Under the pieces are notes generated by a model that made no database searches, was not told the origin of the DNA, and saw nothing but the letters and a program-made list of their open reading frames with translations. A stretch of DNA of 64,000 nt from Nitrospirota bacterium (GTDB taxonomy: Bacteria > Nitrospirota > Nitrospiria > Nitrospirales > Nitrospiraceae), in contig JBFLWP010000009.1 in the NCBI GenBank assembly GCA_040757595.1, forward strand, positions 74,430 to 138,429, given 5' to 3'. Shown here in pieces: positions 42,449 through 50,888 of this stretch (its first letter is position 1; every line of letters begins with the position of its first letter). A program made the translations under genes and the position numbers.

Positions 42449-43441
42449 TCAGAACCGGTACTCCGCTCCCACCCAGAGGTTGCTGTCGTTCACGCCGCGG
42501 GAGCCGACGCTGGAGGTCCTCATGGAGCGCTGGAATCCGGCCGTCAGGGTGACGGATTCGGTCAGCGCCTGCTTGAGTTCCGCCTCCCCCTGATAGATGT
42601 TTTCCGCGGTCCCGCGCCGGTCGTCGCCGGCCAGGGCGCTCGTGAAGTCGTTCCGCTCGTAGTCGAATCCGAGGAACAGGGAGGCTCGGCTCGTCAGGCG
42701 GAACCCCAGGCCGACGGCGACGTAATGGTTGACGTAGGAGACGTCGTCGCTGAATTGAGGCTGGTTGCGTCCGTCGGCCAGCCCCCGCTCGTAGTGGTAG
42801 CCGAGCGTCAGATCGATGCGCGGCGTGATCGCCCATTCCACGTGCGGCCCGATCGTCCAGAAGCGGGTGTTCCGCTGGGCGAAGGCCTCGTTGTAGAGCC
42901 GCAAGCCGTAGCGGCTGAGGAGCCTGATGGTCACGGCCTGGGATGGCCGTTGCTCCAGGTGGGCGCTCCAGATGTGGCTGGTGACCTGCTCGTCGGTCGG
43001 CTGCCTCGTCCCGCTGCGCCGCTCCGCGTTCCGGGCCAGGAAAAGGTGGGGCGCGTAGTAATAATCCAGGCGCAGCAGGCTGCTCCAGGGAAGGTCCTGC
43101 TCGAGCTCGACGCGGAGCGTGCCGTGGTTGAAGACGGGATTCTGCGCGAAGACGAACCCCTGACCCTTCGCGGACAGCTCGGTCTTTCCCCCGCCGGACG
43201 TAAACGCGCGCTTGAGCTCGGCCGCCGGCTCGAAGACCATGTCCGACCCCTGGCCGGTCACGTCCACCACGGGCTGCGTGGGGTCTTCCATCAAAGCCAG
43301 GCGGCGCGAGGCGGAGAAGAGGGAGACGTCGCTCGCATAGAACAGGTTGCTCTCGGCCTCGAGGGCCCACTGGGCCGGCGCCGGGACCGCCGTCGCCAAG
43401 ACGCACGCGGCGGCGAGAAGCGCTCGGCGCGCAAGATCCAT
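42449..43441 (-). CDS. Outer-membrane beta-barrel-type protein
   Basis: The 330-residue protein has a signal peptide ending at PAPAQ, then alternating amphipathic strands (TIRLLSRYGLRLYNEAFAQR, IDLTLGYHYERGLADGRNQP, NHYVAVGLGFRLTSRASLFL). It ends in AEYRF, the terminal aromatic signature recognised by the BAM complex. It probably forms a porin-like barrel of unknown specificity. It is followed by the coiled-coil lipoprotein on the same strand. Confidence 0.75.
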   Translation of the reverse strand: MDLARRALLAAACVLATAVPAPAQWALEAESNLFYASDVSLFSASRRLALMEDPTQPVVDVTGQGSDMVFEPAAELKRAFTSGGGKTELSAKGQGFVFAQNPVFNHGTLRVELEQDLPWSSLLRLDYYYAPHLFLARNAERRSGTRQPTDEQVTSHIWSAHLEQRPSQAVTIRLLSRYGLRLYNEAFAQRNTRFWTIGPHVEWAITPRIDLTLGYHYERGLADGRNQPQFSDDVSYVNHYVAVGLGFRLTSRASLFLGFDYERNDFTSALAGDDRRGTAENIYQGEAELKQALTESVTLTAGFQRSMRTSSVGSRGVNDSNLWVGAEYRF

Positions 43442-43471
43442 CCCCGATATGACGTGAGCGGGCCGGGCCGG

Positions 43472-44164
43472 TCAGAAGAACCAGTGCCAGATGGACATGA
43501 GCCAGCGCTTGATCATGGCCAGGAAGCCCGTTTCCTCCTGGGCCGGCGCCGGCTCCGGCGCCGCGGGGCCCTTCGGCGCGGCCTGCGCCTCCTGGGGCTT
43601 GGATTGCACAGCCCCCTCCTTCGCGGGAGGCGCGGCGCCGGCGACCTGGGGCGGGCCAGACGGGCCGGGGCTTGGCGCGCCGGCTTTCGACGGGGGGGCA
43701 GCCGGGCGGGGGGCCAGCGGCGCCGCCGGCGGGCCGGCCGGCCGCTGCTGCGCCTTCAGCTCCTTCTGGAGGCGGACCACCGTGGCCTCGAGCGAAGCGT
43801 TGCGGCGCTTCACGTCGTCGTACTCTTTGCGCAGGCCCCGCTGCTGGGCCGTCAATTCCTTGACCCGTTGGTCCAGATCGCGGGCGCGCGCGTCGGCGCT
43901 GTCCTGCTCCTTCCCCATGCTGTCCTTGAGCCGCTGGACCTCGGACTTGGCGAGCTCCGCGTCGGAGGAGAGCTTGCTCGTCTGAGCCTGGAGGGTTTTG
44001 AGTTCCTGGTCGAGCGCCTTGGTCTGGGCCTGCTCCCGCTCGAGATCCGACCTGGCGGCCTCCGAATTCGCGACCGCAGCCTGATACTTGGATTGGGACA
44101 CCATGCATCCGCCGAACGCCATCACCGCCACGGCGGTCGCGGACAGAGCCAACGCTTTCCTCAT
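43472..44164 (-). CDS. Coiled-coil lipoprotein with proline-rich tail
   Basis: This 230-residue protein has a signal with lipobox FGGC (about residue 20). A long coiled coil (about 25-150) is rich in Glu, Lys, Gln and Leu. A Pro/Ala-rich segment follows, and the protein closes with an aromatic FLAMIKRWLMSIWHWFF end. The coiled coil may span or tether envelope layers, by analogy with Lpp or OmpA-like spacers. ATG 44164 is chosen over the upstream frame because of the signal peptide. Confidence 0.65.
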   Translation of the reverse strand: MRKALALSATAVAVMAFGGCMVSQSKYQAAVANSEAARSDLEREQAQTKALDQELKTLQAQTSKLSSDAELAKSEVQRLKDSMGKEQDSADARARDLDQRVKELTAQQRGLRKEYDDVKRRNASLEATVVRLQKELKAQQRPAGPPAAPLAPRPAAPPSKAGAPSPGPSGPPQVAGAAPPAKEGAVQSKPQEAQAAPKGPAAPEPAPAQEETGFLAMIKRWLMSIWHWFF

Positions 44165-44220
44165 CGTTCTCCTCCCTCGCTTTCGTCCCTGCTGCCGGCT
44201 TCTCCGTAGCCGCCGGCTGC

Positions 44221-44727
44221 TTAGAAACAGCCCGCCAGAGGACCGAGCTGGTCGCACGCGTAGCCGTGGGGTGGGGACGCACGGGAAGCGGCCGGCTTCC
44301 GGAACCGGAGGGTGGCCAGGGTCTGCCAGCCGATTCCCGTCAGGACCCCATCGGTGAAGATGTACGGGGTGAAGTCGTCGTTGGGCGGCAGGCCGTTGGA
44401 ATCGGGGGCCTCGTCCAAGTGGCGGGCCGAGCGGAAATAATGGATCTCGACCAGGCTCTCCCGCCCCGAATCCGTGACCGTCGTGAAGGCCACGGGCGGC
44501 TTGATCTCGTTGCTTTCCAGCTCGAACTGGGTCGGCTGTAGGAGATCGAGCACCTGGTCCCGCGCGTCGCCGAGCGCGACCTTGGCCGACGCCGCCTTGT
44601 AGCGTGCGATCGCCTCGTCAATGCGGGCAGTGGTGTATTCTTGCGACCACCGCTCCATCACGCAGCCGGTGAGCGCGCATCCCGCGATCGCCGGGATGAG
44701 CCACGCGATTCGGCCAGCGAGGCTCAT
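44221..44727 (-). CDS. Lipoprotein of unknown function
   Basis: The 168-residue protein begins MSLAGRIAWLIPAIAGCALTGC, with lipobox LTGC. It continues with a helix (TTARIDEAIARYKAASAKVA) and a beta-rich part that includes YIFTDGVLTGIGWQTLATLR, somewhat SmpA/BamE-like. The operon neighbours suggest an envelope role. No specific family is recognised. Confidence 0.6.
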   Translation of the reverse strand: MSLAGRIAWLIPAIAGCALTGCVMERWSQEYTTARIDEAIARYKAASAKVALGDARDQVLDLLQPTQFELESNEIKPPVAFTTVTDSGRESLVEIHYFRSARHLDEAPDSNGLPPNDDFTPYIFTDGVLTGIGWQTLATLRFRKPAASRASPPHGYACDQLGPLAGCF

Positions 44728-44862
44728 CGCCGGCCCTCTGTTCGGTCATCCAGGTCCATCGCACCGATCCATTACGCAGAACACTGGTGCGAAGGCTAGC
44801 CCTTCCCTTGCATGAGTGTCAAGGAGGATGGCGATTTCGTGACACCGGCCCGCAGCCGTCGG

Positions 44863-44979
44863 TCAGGGTTGGACAACCTTGGTCCGCTCCGGCTCCTGCC
44901 CCACCACCGGCGCTCCCATGAAGGCCAGGGCGGACAACGCCCCACCGAAAAGCCCTCCGGCCAGGCTGATCCCGACCAT
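44863..44979 (-). CDS. Small membrane protein, possible non-AUG start
   Basis: From ATG 44979 the 38 codons read MVGISLAGGLFGGALSALAF followed by MGAPVVGQEPERTKVVQP, one glycine-rich helix and a polar tail. The frame is open for eight more codons upstream to ACG 45003 (ARRVDWI precedes the ATG), and GGAGG lies eight bases before that ACG. The natural start may therefore be the ACG, or the ACG may be a mutated ATG. The gap 44728-44862 shows no other feature. Confidence 0.4.
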   Translation of the reverse strand: MVGISLAGGLFGGALSALAFMGAPVVGQEPERTKVVQP

Positions 44980-45114
44980 GATCCAGTCAACTCGTCGTGC
45001 CGTGCGTCGTGCCTCCGTTCAGTGCGGGGCGTGACGAAGGAGCCTCCGGAGCGGCCCTGGGAAAGGCTCCGGGGGCTCCAGCGTCTACCAGGCGAAAGGA
45101 GCGGAGCCGCCCGA

Positions 45115-45143
45115 TGGACGGTTCAGGACCTTTCGGCTAGAAT
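45115..45143 (+). promoter_or_regulatory. Promoter upstream of the isoprenylcysteine-methyltransferase-like gene
   Basis: TGGACG (45115-45120), a 17-base spacer, and TAGAAT (45138-45143). The same TGGAC-17-TAGAAT layout recurs before murJ 541 bases downstream. Confidence 0.45.
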
Positions 45144-45194
45144 CCTCACGCTGCGGTGGATAGCGGGCGCCTCGCGGTGCCGAATGTGCCGGAG

Positions 45195-45644
45195 ATGATG
45201 TCCGGGTCGAGTCGCTTCGTCTCCTTCCTGCTGGTCGCGGTCCAGTTCCTCTGCGTCGCCGCCATCCTCCTGACCGGGCCGCTCGTGCCCGCGAGCCTGC
45301 CCGGGCTCGGTCTGGCGGGGCTCGGCCTGGCCCTCGGCCTGTGGGCGATCCTCACGATGCCGCGCCGGTCCCTCCACGTGCTCCCCGACGTCCGCGACGG
45401 GGCGACGCTCGTCACGCAGGGGCCCTACCGGTACGTCCGCCATCCCATGTATACGGCGCTCTTGGGAGTGACCCTGGTCCTGGTCCTCGAGCAGGCGACG
45501 GGCCTCAGGCTGACGTTCTGGCTGGTCCTGCTCGCCGACCTGATCGCGAAGCTCCTCCGCGAGGAACGTTTCCTCATCGAACGCTTCGGCGAGTACCGGG
45601 AGTATCGGGCCCGAACGTTCCGCCTCGTGCCGTTCGTATTCTGA
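45195..45644 (+). CDS. Isoprenylcysteine carboxylmethyltransferase-like (ICMT/PEMT) membrane protein
   Basis: The 149-residue protein has three or four hydrophobic helices. The family signature is GPYRYVRHPMYTALLGVTLV and REERFLIERFGEYREYRAR. Such proteins are SAM-dependent membrane methyltransferases; bacterial substrates are mostly unknown. The ATG at 45195 is chosen because it begins the hydrophobic part, but an upstream GTG at 45156 lies 12 bases from a -10 box and cannot be excluded. Confidence 0.75.
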   Translation: MMSGSSRFVSFLLVAVQFLCVAAILLTGPLVPASLPGLGLAGLGLALGLWAILTMPRRSLHVLPDVRDGATLVTQGPYRYVRHPMYTALLGVTLVLVLEQATGLRLTFWLVLLADLIAKLLREERFLIERFGEYREYRARTFRLVPFVF

Positions 45645-45655
45645 CCCTCTTCCGA

Positions 45656-45684
45656 TGGACTGGCGGGGCCGCTTGAGCTAGAAT
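45656..45684 (+). promoter_or_regulatory. murJ promoter, leaderless type
   Basis: TGGACT (45656-45661), 17-base spacer, TAGAAT (45679-45684), then CGCCGCG and ATG 45692. The gap of seven bases predicts a transcript starting at or beside the start codon. Confidence 0.5.
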
Positions 45685-45691
45685 CGCCGCG

Positions 45692-47323
45692 ATGTCCGAT
45701 CCCGCCAGCCTTGCCGCATCGCCGGCCCCCGCGCAGGACGAGAACCACCGGGTCGTCAAGGCCGCCGGGCTGATCGGCGCCGCCACCTTCTCCAGCCGGA
45801 TCCTCGGCTTCGTCCGGGACATGGTCCTGGCCCGCCTGTTCGGCGCCACGCCGGCCGCCGACGCCTTCTTCGTGGCCTACCGCATCCCGAACCTGCTGCG
45901 CGAGCTGTTCGCCGAGGGCTCGATGTCCTCGGCCTTCGTGCCGGTCTTCACCGAGTACCAGACGTTGCGGGCCAAGCGGGACGCCTGGGAGCTGGCGAGC
46001 GCGGTCTTCACCACCCTGCTCTCGATCCTCACGGCGGTCACGCTGCTCGGCATCCTGGCGGCGCCGGCCATCGTCTGGCTGCTGGCGCCCGGCTTCCACG
46101 AGGACCCGGTCCGGCTGGCCACGACCACGCTGCTGACCAGGATCATGTTCCCTTATCTCTTGTTCATCAGCCTGGCCGCGCTCGCGATGGGGATCCTGAA
46201 CTCGGTCCGGGCCTTCGCGGCGCCGGCCTTCTCGCCGGTCCTCTTCAACGTCTGCATCATCGCGTTCGCCCTGTTCGCGTCGCCGGCGCTGGCCGAGCCG
46301 ATCCTGGGCGTCGCCGTCGGCGTGGTGGTCGGCGGGGCGGCGCAGTTCGCCATGCAGGTGCCGGGGCTCCGGCGCCGCGGGCTCCTGTTCGGCTGGCGCT
46401 TCCAGCCGGGGCACCCCGGCGTCAAGCGGATCGGCGCCCTCCTGGTCCCGTCGCTCGCCGGCATGTCGGTGACGCAGGTCAACATCACGGTCAGCACGAT
46501 CCTGGCCTCCTTCTTCGCGGGCGCGCCCACCTACCTGTTCTACGGGATGCGGCTGATCCAGTTTCCCCTGGGCATCTTCGGGGTGGCCCTGGGCACGGCC
46601 ATCCTGCCGACCCTCTCGGCGCAGGCGGCCCGGGGCGCGGTGGATGAGTTGCGCGGCACGCTCGCCTTCGGACTCCGGATGATCCTGTTCATCATCCTGC
46701 CGGCGATGGCCGGGCTGATCCTGCTGCGCACGCCGATCGTGCACCTGTTCTTCGAGCACGGGACCTTCGCCGCCGCCGACACCGCGGCGACCGCCGCGGC
46801 CCTGCTCTGCTACGCGGTCGGGCTCTGGGCCTTCGCCGGCGTGCGGATCATCGTCGCGGCCTTCTACTCGATGCAGGACACGAGGACGCCCGCCCTGGCG
46901 GCGGCGGCGGCGGTCCTGGCGAACCTCGCCCTGTCGTTGCTGTTGATGGGCTGGCTGCGCCACGCCGGGCTCGCGTTGGCCACCGCGCTGGCGGCGATGG
47001 TGAATGGCGCGATCCTGGTGGCGGTGCTGAACCGCCGGCTCGGCGGCCTCGACTGGCGCTCCGTCCGGCGGTCGGCGGGCCGGGACTTGGTTGCGCTCCT
47101 GCCGCTCGTGCTCGCCTGCGTTTGGGTGGGCGGCGCGGCCGTCTGGACCCGCCAGGGGGAGTGGCTGGCCAAGACGGTCATGCTGGGCGTGGGCGTCGGG
47201 CTGAGCGTGACCGGCTACTTGGGCGTCCATGCCCTGCTCCGGTCGGAGGAACTGGATGTGTTGTGGGGGATCATCAAACGGAGGATCGGGCGCGAGGCGC
47301 GAGGCACGGGGCGAGGGGCATGA
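45692..47323 (+). CDS. murJ: Lipid II flippase MurJ
   Basis: The 543-residue protein has about 14 hydrophobic helices and the family motifs AATFSSRILGFVRDMVLARL, AFFVAYRIPNLLRELFAEG and GSMSSAFVPVFTEY. Charged residues in the central cavity are conserved. It flips lipid-linked peptidoglycan precursor across the inner membrane. Its last codons (ARGTGRGA) are encoded by a copy of the GAGGCGCGAGGC-type repeat that here lies inside coding sequence. Confidence 0.95.
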   Translation: MSDPASLAASPAPAQDENHRVVKAAGLIGAATFSSRILGFVRDMVLARLFGATPAADAFFVAYRIPNLLRELFAEGSMSSAFVPVFTEYQTLRAKRDAWELASAVFTTLLSILTAVTLLGILAAPAIVWLLAPGFHEDPVRLATTTLLTRIMFPYLLFISLAALAMGILNSVRAFAAPAFSPVLFNVCIIAFALFASPALAEPILGVAVGVVVGGAAQFAMQVPGLRRRGLLFGWRFQPGHPGVKRIGALLVPSLAGMSVTQVNITVSTILASFFAGAPTYLFYGMRLIQFPLGIFGVALGTAILPTLSAQAARGAVDELRGTLAFGLRMILFIILPAMAGLILLRTPIVHLFFEHGTFAAADTAATAAALLCYAVGLWAFAGVRIIVAAFYSMQDTRTPALAAAAAVLANLALSLLLMGWLRHAGLALATALAAMVNGAILVAVLNRRLGGLDWRSVRRSAGRDLVALLPLVLACVWVGGAAVWTRQGEWLAKTVMLGVGVGLSVTGYLGVHALLRSEELDVLWGIIKRRIGREARGTGRGA

Positions 47324-47337
47324 TTCGGAGAAGCATC

Positions 47338-47985
47338 ATGAAGACAGGTGGCAAGAAGAAAGCGGTGACTGCATCAGCAACGGGAGGCTTCCGCGCGGAT
47401 CTCCCACTTGCCTCGCGCCCCATGCCACGAGCCTGGGCGGTCTTCAAGACCGCCTGGGGCTGGATGGGGCTGGCCGCCTCGCCGCGTGGGATCGCGGCGA
47501 TCGTCCTCCCCCACCCCACGAAGTGCGCCGCGCTGACGGTGCTGAGCCGGTTGGAGGCGAGGCGCAAGGGGGCGAGTGAGAACCCCTCACGTCTGACGTC
47601 TCACGTCTCACGAGTGACCGAGTCCCGGTTGCGCCGGGCCAGGGCCCAGATGGTCAGCTTCCTGGCCGGCCGCCGACAGACGTTGGCCTTCCCGGTGGAC
47701 TTCACGGGCGGGACTCCGTTCCAGACGCGGGTGTGGCGGACGATCCGGGCCGTCCCTTACGGACAGGTCCGCTCGTACAAATGGGTGGCGACCCGCGTGG
47801 GCGGGGCACGCTATGCGCGGGCGGTCGGGCTGGCTCTGGGGGCCAATCCCGTTCCGCTGATCGTCCCCTGTCACCGGGTGATCGCAGCGGACGGATCACT
47901 CGGCGGCTTCTCCGGCGGCCTGCCGATCAAGCGCCGCCTGCTAGCTCTGGAGGGCACGCTGCCCAGAACGGGGAGGAGTGGATAG
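47338..47985 (+). CDS. Methylated-DNA-protein-cysteine methyltransferase (Ogt/MGMT-like)
   Basis: The C-terminal part carries [20 protein letters not shown], the arginine-finger region [17 protein letters not shown] and the acceptor cysteine in PCHRV, then [18 protein letters not shown]. These are the defining features of an O6-alkylguanine repair protein. The N-terminal part is unusual: residues around 78-90 ([11 protein letters not shown]) are encoded by a hairpin-type repeat (GTCTGACGTCTCACGTCTCA). ATG 47338 has GGAG seven bases upstream; ATG 47320, overlapping the murJ stop as ATGA, is an alternative. Length is about 215 residues. Confidence 0.85.
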   Translation: MKTGGKKKAVTASATGGFRADLPLASRPMPRAWAVFKTAWGWMGLAASPRGIAAIVLPHPTKCAALTVLSRLEARRKGASENPSRLTSHVSRVTESRLRRARAQMVSFLAGRRQTLAFPVDFTGGTPFQTRVWRTIRAVPYGQVRSYKWVATRVGGARYARAVGLALGANPVPLIVPCHRVIAADGSLGGFSGGLPIKRRLLALEGTLPRTGRSG

Positions 47986-48072
47986 TGGTGGGTGGTCAGG
48001 GGACGGTGTCAGGTCATCCATAAGAGACGCTTGTCTCTTCACCGACCACTGTCCACTGACCCCCCTGACCAT
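47985..48072. repeat. Unit-built intergenic inverted repeat (GGTCAGGGG type)
   Basis: GTGGTGGGTGGTCAGGGGAC and GGTGTCAGG on the left match GACCACTGTCCACTGACCCC and CCTGACCA on the right. The centre has a perfect GAGACGC/GTCTC-type stem (AGAGACGCTTGTCTCT). It lies between the Ogt-like gene and dtd. Confidence 0.7.
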
Positions 48073-48079
48073 TGCTGGT

Positions 48080-48559
48080 ATGAGGGCGGTGATTCAGCGC
48101 GTCACGCGCGCGTCGGTGGAGGCGGAGGGGCGGGTCGTCGGGCGGATCGGGGCCGGCCTCCTCGTGCTCCTGGGCGTGGCGAAGGGAGACGGGGAGGGGG
48201 ACGCCGAGTACCTGGTTGAAAAACTGGCGACCCTGCGCATCTTCGGGGATCGAGAGGGGAAGATGAACCTGGCGCTCGGGGAGGTGGGCGGAGCCCTGTT
48301 GCTCGTCTCCCAGTTCACGCTGCTGGGGGACACGGAAAAGGGCCGCCGGCCGGGATTCGACCGGGCGGCCCCCCCGGGGGAGGCGCGCCGGCTCTACGAG
48401 CTGGTGGTGGACCGGCTCAAAGCCCGCGGCGTCCGCGTGGAGACCGGCCTGTTCGGCGCGCACATGAAGGTCTCGCTGGAGAACGACGGGCCGGTCACGT
48501 TCATCCTGGACAGTCAGGAGAAAAGGCCGCGGGGGCCGGCCCCTGTCCCTGATGGTTAA
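48080..48559 (+). CDS. dtd: D-aminoacyl-tRNA deacylase
   Basis: This 159-residue protein begins [20 protein letters not shown]. It has the [20 protein letters not shown] segment and the [11 protein letters not shown] motif whose Gly-Pro lines the active site. Dtd removes D-amino acids wrongly attached to tRNA. The C-terminal tail ([11 protein letters not shown]) is slightly longer than usual. It follows the hairpin repeat closely. Confidence 0.93.
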   Translation: MRAVIQRVTRASVEAEGRVVGRIGAGLLVLLGVAKGDGEGDAEYLVEKLATLRIFGDREGKMNLALGEVGGALLLVSQFTLLGDTEKGRRPGFDRAAPPGEARRLYELVVDRLKARGVRVETGLFGAHMKVSLENDGPVTFILDSQEKRPRGPAPVPDG

Positions 48560-48736
48560 GCTCCGTCCAGGGGGAGCCGATAAGGACCATGGGGAAGCCG
48601 CGCGGGCCGTTCTGCTTGACAGGATGCCGGCGCCGATGCTACTCCCCGCTCCATACGAGATCTCTCGGCATTGTCATCCGGTGGGAGGGCTGGCATACTG
48701 AAGATTGACGGCTGAAGGGGAGCGTCAGGAGGAGAC

Positions 48737-49303
48737 ATGGAGAGTCGGATACCTGAGCACCACCCGTTGCGCCGCCTGTTCGGGGCCTTGACCCAAAAGA
48801 GCTTCACCGAGACGCTGGGCTGGCCCGACCTGAACGTGGCCGAGTACGTGTCCAACCTCCTCGTCGAATTCACCCACAGCGACCAGCTCTACCGCGTCCG
48901 CAATCGGCGGGGGGAACGGGTGGACACGGTGGCGGACCTGCTCTTCGAATCGGAAGTCCTGCTGGAAGCCCGCTCGCTCGAGCAGGAGCGGGACGTGCAT
49001 CGGCACATCGGCGACTTCACCCTCTTCATGGCGGGCCTCTTCCCCGAATATCTGAAGCGGCTGAAGAGCGCCGGGCTCATCTACCACAAGGACTTCCTCG
49101 TGGATTACGTGAAGACCGGCAAGCGGTCCTACGGGATCGTGGCGCGCCTCGACGACGGAGACTGGCGCGACGACTCGCCCCTGTTTCGGAAGCTCTCCGA
49201 GAACTTCGAGCTGTGCGTGACCGGGCTCGGCTTCGTCCGTAACGACCTCGACCGGATGCAGCACGCGACCTACCGCAAAGCCAAGGATATCCTTCTCAAT
49301 TAG
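48737..49303 (+). CDS. Conserved protein of unknown function
   Basis: The 188-residue protein is mostly helical. It contains FTETLGWPDLNVAEYVSNLL, LLFESEVLLEARSLEQERDV, HIGDFTLFMAGLFPEYLKRL and TYRKAKDILLN. No signal peptide or membrane helix is visible and no motif is recognised. GGAGG lies six bases before the ATG. The gap 48560-48736 has no support for a gene. Confidence 0.7.
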   Translation: MESRIPEHHPLRRLFGALTQKSFTETLGWPDLNVAEYVSNLLVEFTHSDQLYRVRNRRGERVDTVADLLFESEVLLEARSLEQERDVHRHIGDFTLFMAGLFPEYLKRLKSAGLIYHKDFLVDYVKTGKRSYGIVARLDDGDWRDDSPLFRKLSENFELCVTGLGFVRNDLDRMQHATYRKAKDILLN

Positions 49304-49321
49304 CCCGCTCGTTCATGCGCG

Positions 49322-49390
49322 TTTCTCGTGAAGCGTGAAGCGTATCTCGTGAAATCCATCACGAAATACGGGCGACGAGCGACGAGTCAC
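49322..49390. repeat. Unit-built intergenic inverted repeat (CGTGAAGCG type)
   Basis: TTTCTCGTGAAGCGTGAAGC and GTATCTCGTG on the left mirror CACGAAATACGGGCGACGAG and CGACGAGTCACG on the right. It lies between the unknown gene and the asparaginase gene. Confidence 0.6.
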
Positions 49391-49407
49391 GCGGCGAGCC
49401 GACGCAA

Positions 49408-50334
49408 ATGATGCGGGCTCGCCGTCGCCAGCCGGTCCTCCTCGTCCACGCCGGCGCCGGTGCTCGGGCCATGACGGAGCGCCAGCGGGCCTGCCTGGCC
49501 GAGGCGCTGGAGGCCGGCTATGACCTGCTGCGCGGCGGCGGGCCGGCGATTGCGGCCGTGGAAGCGGCCATCCGGGCGATGGAAGCGTCCGGTGCCTTCA
49601 ACGCCGGCGTCGGCTCCCGCGCCCAGTTGGACGGGATTCGCCGGATGGACGCCTCGATCATGGAGGGGCGGGACCTGCAGGCCGGAGCGGTGGCCGGCCT
49701 CGAAGGGATTCGCCATCCGATCACCGCCGCCCGCCTCGTGATGGAGAAGACCGCACACGTCCTGCTGGCCGGTCCGCAGGCGACCCGGTTCGCCCGATAC
49801 TTCGAGCTGGAACCTCTCGCCTCGTTCCCCGGCCCTCGCGCCCCCACGAAGCAGCCCCGTGGGGAGGTCCCAGCGATGCTCCGGCTGTATCGGGCCATGG
49901 CGCGGCGTCGGCGGGTCGGGCTGGAGACGGTGGGCGCCGTCGCCCTGGACCGGACGGGCAGCCTGGCAGCCGGCGCCTCGACCGGCGGCATCGCGGTGAT
50001 GCTGCCCGGCCGGGTCGGGGATACGCCCCTGATCGGCTGCGGGGTCTATGCGGACGACCTGGCCGGCGCCGTCTCCATGACCGGGGTGGGGGAGGGCATC
50101 ATCCGTCTGGCCGTGGCCAAGGAGATCGCGGACCGGCTCGCGGCCGGGGCCGCCCCCGGCGCAGCCGCCCGGTCCGTCCTCGCCCGGTTGGCGGCGCGCC
50201 TCCGAGGAGAGGCCGGCGCACTGGTTCTGGCGAGAGACGGCCGGTTCGCCATCCGCCATACGTCGCCGCGCATGGCGGCCGGCTGGTGGACCGGCCGCGG
50301 CAAACCGGTCATCAAAGACAAGTTTGAACGATGA
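49408..50334 (+). CDS. Isoaspartyl peptidase / L-asparaginase (Ntn-hydrolase family)
   Basis: The 308-residue protein has the family layout GPAIAAVEAAIRAMEASGAF and AGVGSRAQLDGIRRMDASIM. The self-cleavage site threonine is in LETVGAVALDRTGSLAAGAS, followed by TGG. The precursor should split before this threonine, which then becomes the nucleophile. The usual residue before Thr is Gly, here Glu, which may affect maturation. It degrades isoaspartyl dipeptides or asparagine. Confidence 0.85.
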   Translation: MMRARRRQPVLLVHAGAGARAMTERQRACLAEALEAGYDLLRGGGPAIAAVEAAIRAMEASGAFNAGVGSRAQLDGIRRMDASIMEGRDLQAGAVAGLEGIRHPITAARLVMEKTAHVLLAGPQATRFARYFELEPLASFPGPRAPTKQPRGEVPAMLRLYRAMARRRRVGLETVGAVALDRTGSLAAGASTGGIAVMLPGRVGDTPLIGCGVYADDLAGAVSMTGVGEGIIRLAVAKEIADRLAAGAAPGAAARSVLARLAARLRGEAGALVLARDGRFAIRHTSPRMAAGWWTGRGKPVIKDKFER

Positions 50335-50430
50335 ACGCGGAACGCCGAGCGACCGTTGCAGAGATGAGCAGAGGAAGGTAAAGTGAGCTGGTCTTCAGTT
50401 CATCGCTCAGCATTGATCGTTCAGCATTGT
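50326..50430. repeat. Unit-built intergenic inverted repeat (AACGATGAACGC type)
   Basis: TGAACGATGAACGCGGAACG and CCGAGCGACC on the left match AGTTCATCGCTCAGCATTGA and TCGTTCAGCATTG on the right. The left arm overlaps the last codons of the asparaginase gene. This is the same unit class as 25678-25754. Confidence 0.7.
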
Positions 50431-50438
50431 GAGGGATT

Positions 50439-50888
50439 ATGGGCCGCGTGCTGTTCCACCTCGCTTTTCCGGTGAGCGACCTCCAGGAGGCCAAGCGGTT
50501 CTACGTGGACGGGCTGGGGTGCGCGATGGGACGTGAAGCGCCCTTCTCCCTGATCCTCGACCTGCGCGGCAACCAGATCGTGGCCCAGCTCACGGACCAG
50601 CCGCCGGAGCCGCAGAGGGGGATCTACCCCCGCCACTTCGGCCTCGTGTTCACCTCGAAGGAAGACTGGCAGGCCCTGGTGGACCGGGCCAAGGCCAAGG
50701 GCCTGCGCTTCTACCAACAGCCCCGCCTCCGGTTCCCCGGCACCAGGCTGGAGCACGACACGTTCTTCCTCGAAGACCCCTTCCACAACCTGCTGGAGTT
50801 CAAGCACTACACGCACGAGTCCGCCATCTTCGGCGAGCGGGAGGATGCGCGGGTGGGGGATCGAACTGGAGCCCCGGAGCGGCGCTAG
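50439..50888 (+). CDS. Glyoxalase/VOC-family protein
   Basis: The 149-residue protein shows a bleomycin-resistance/dioxygenase fold. HLAFPVSDLQEAKRFYVDGL and HFGLVFTSKEDWQALVDRAK are present, and the metal-ligand region FFLEDPFHNLLEFKHY ends the domain. The substrate is unknown. Its stop overlaps the stop of the convergent mtgA gene by four bases. Confidence 0.8.
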   Translation: MGRVLFHLAFPVSDLQEAKRFYVDGLGCAMGREAPFSLILDLRGNQIVAQLTDQPPEPQRGIYPRHFGLVFTSKEDWQALVDRAKAKGLRFYQQPRLRFPGTRLEHDTFFLEDPFHNLLEFKHYTHESAIFGEREDARVGDRTGAPERR

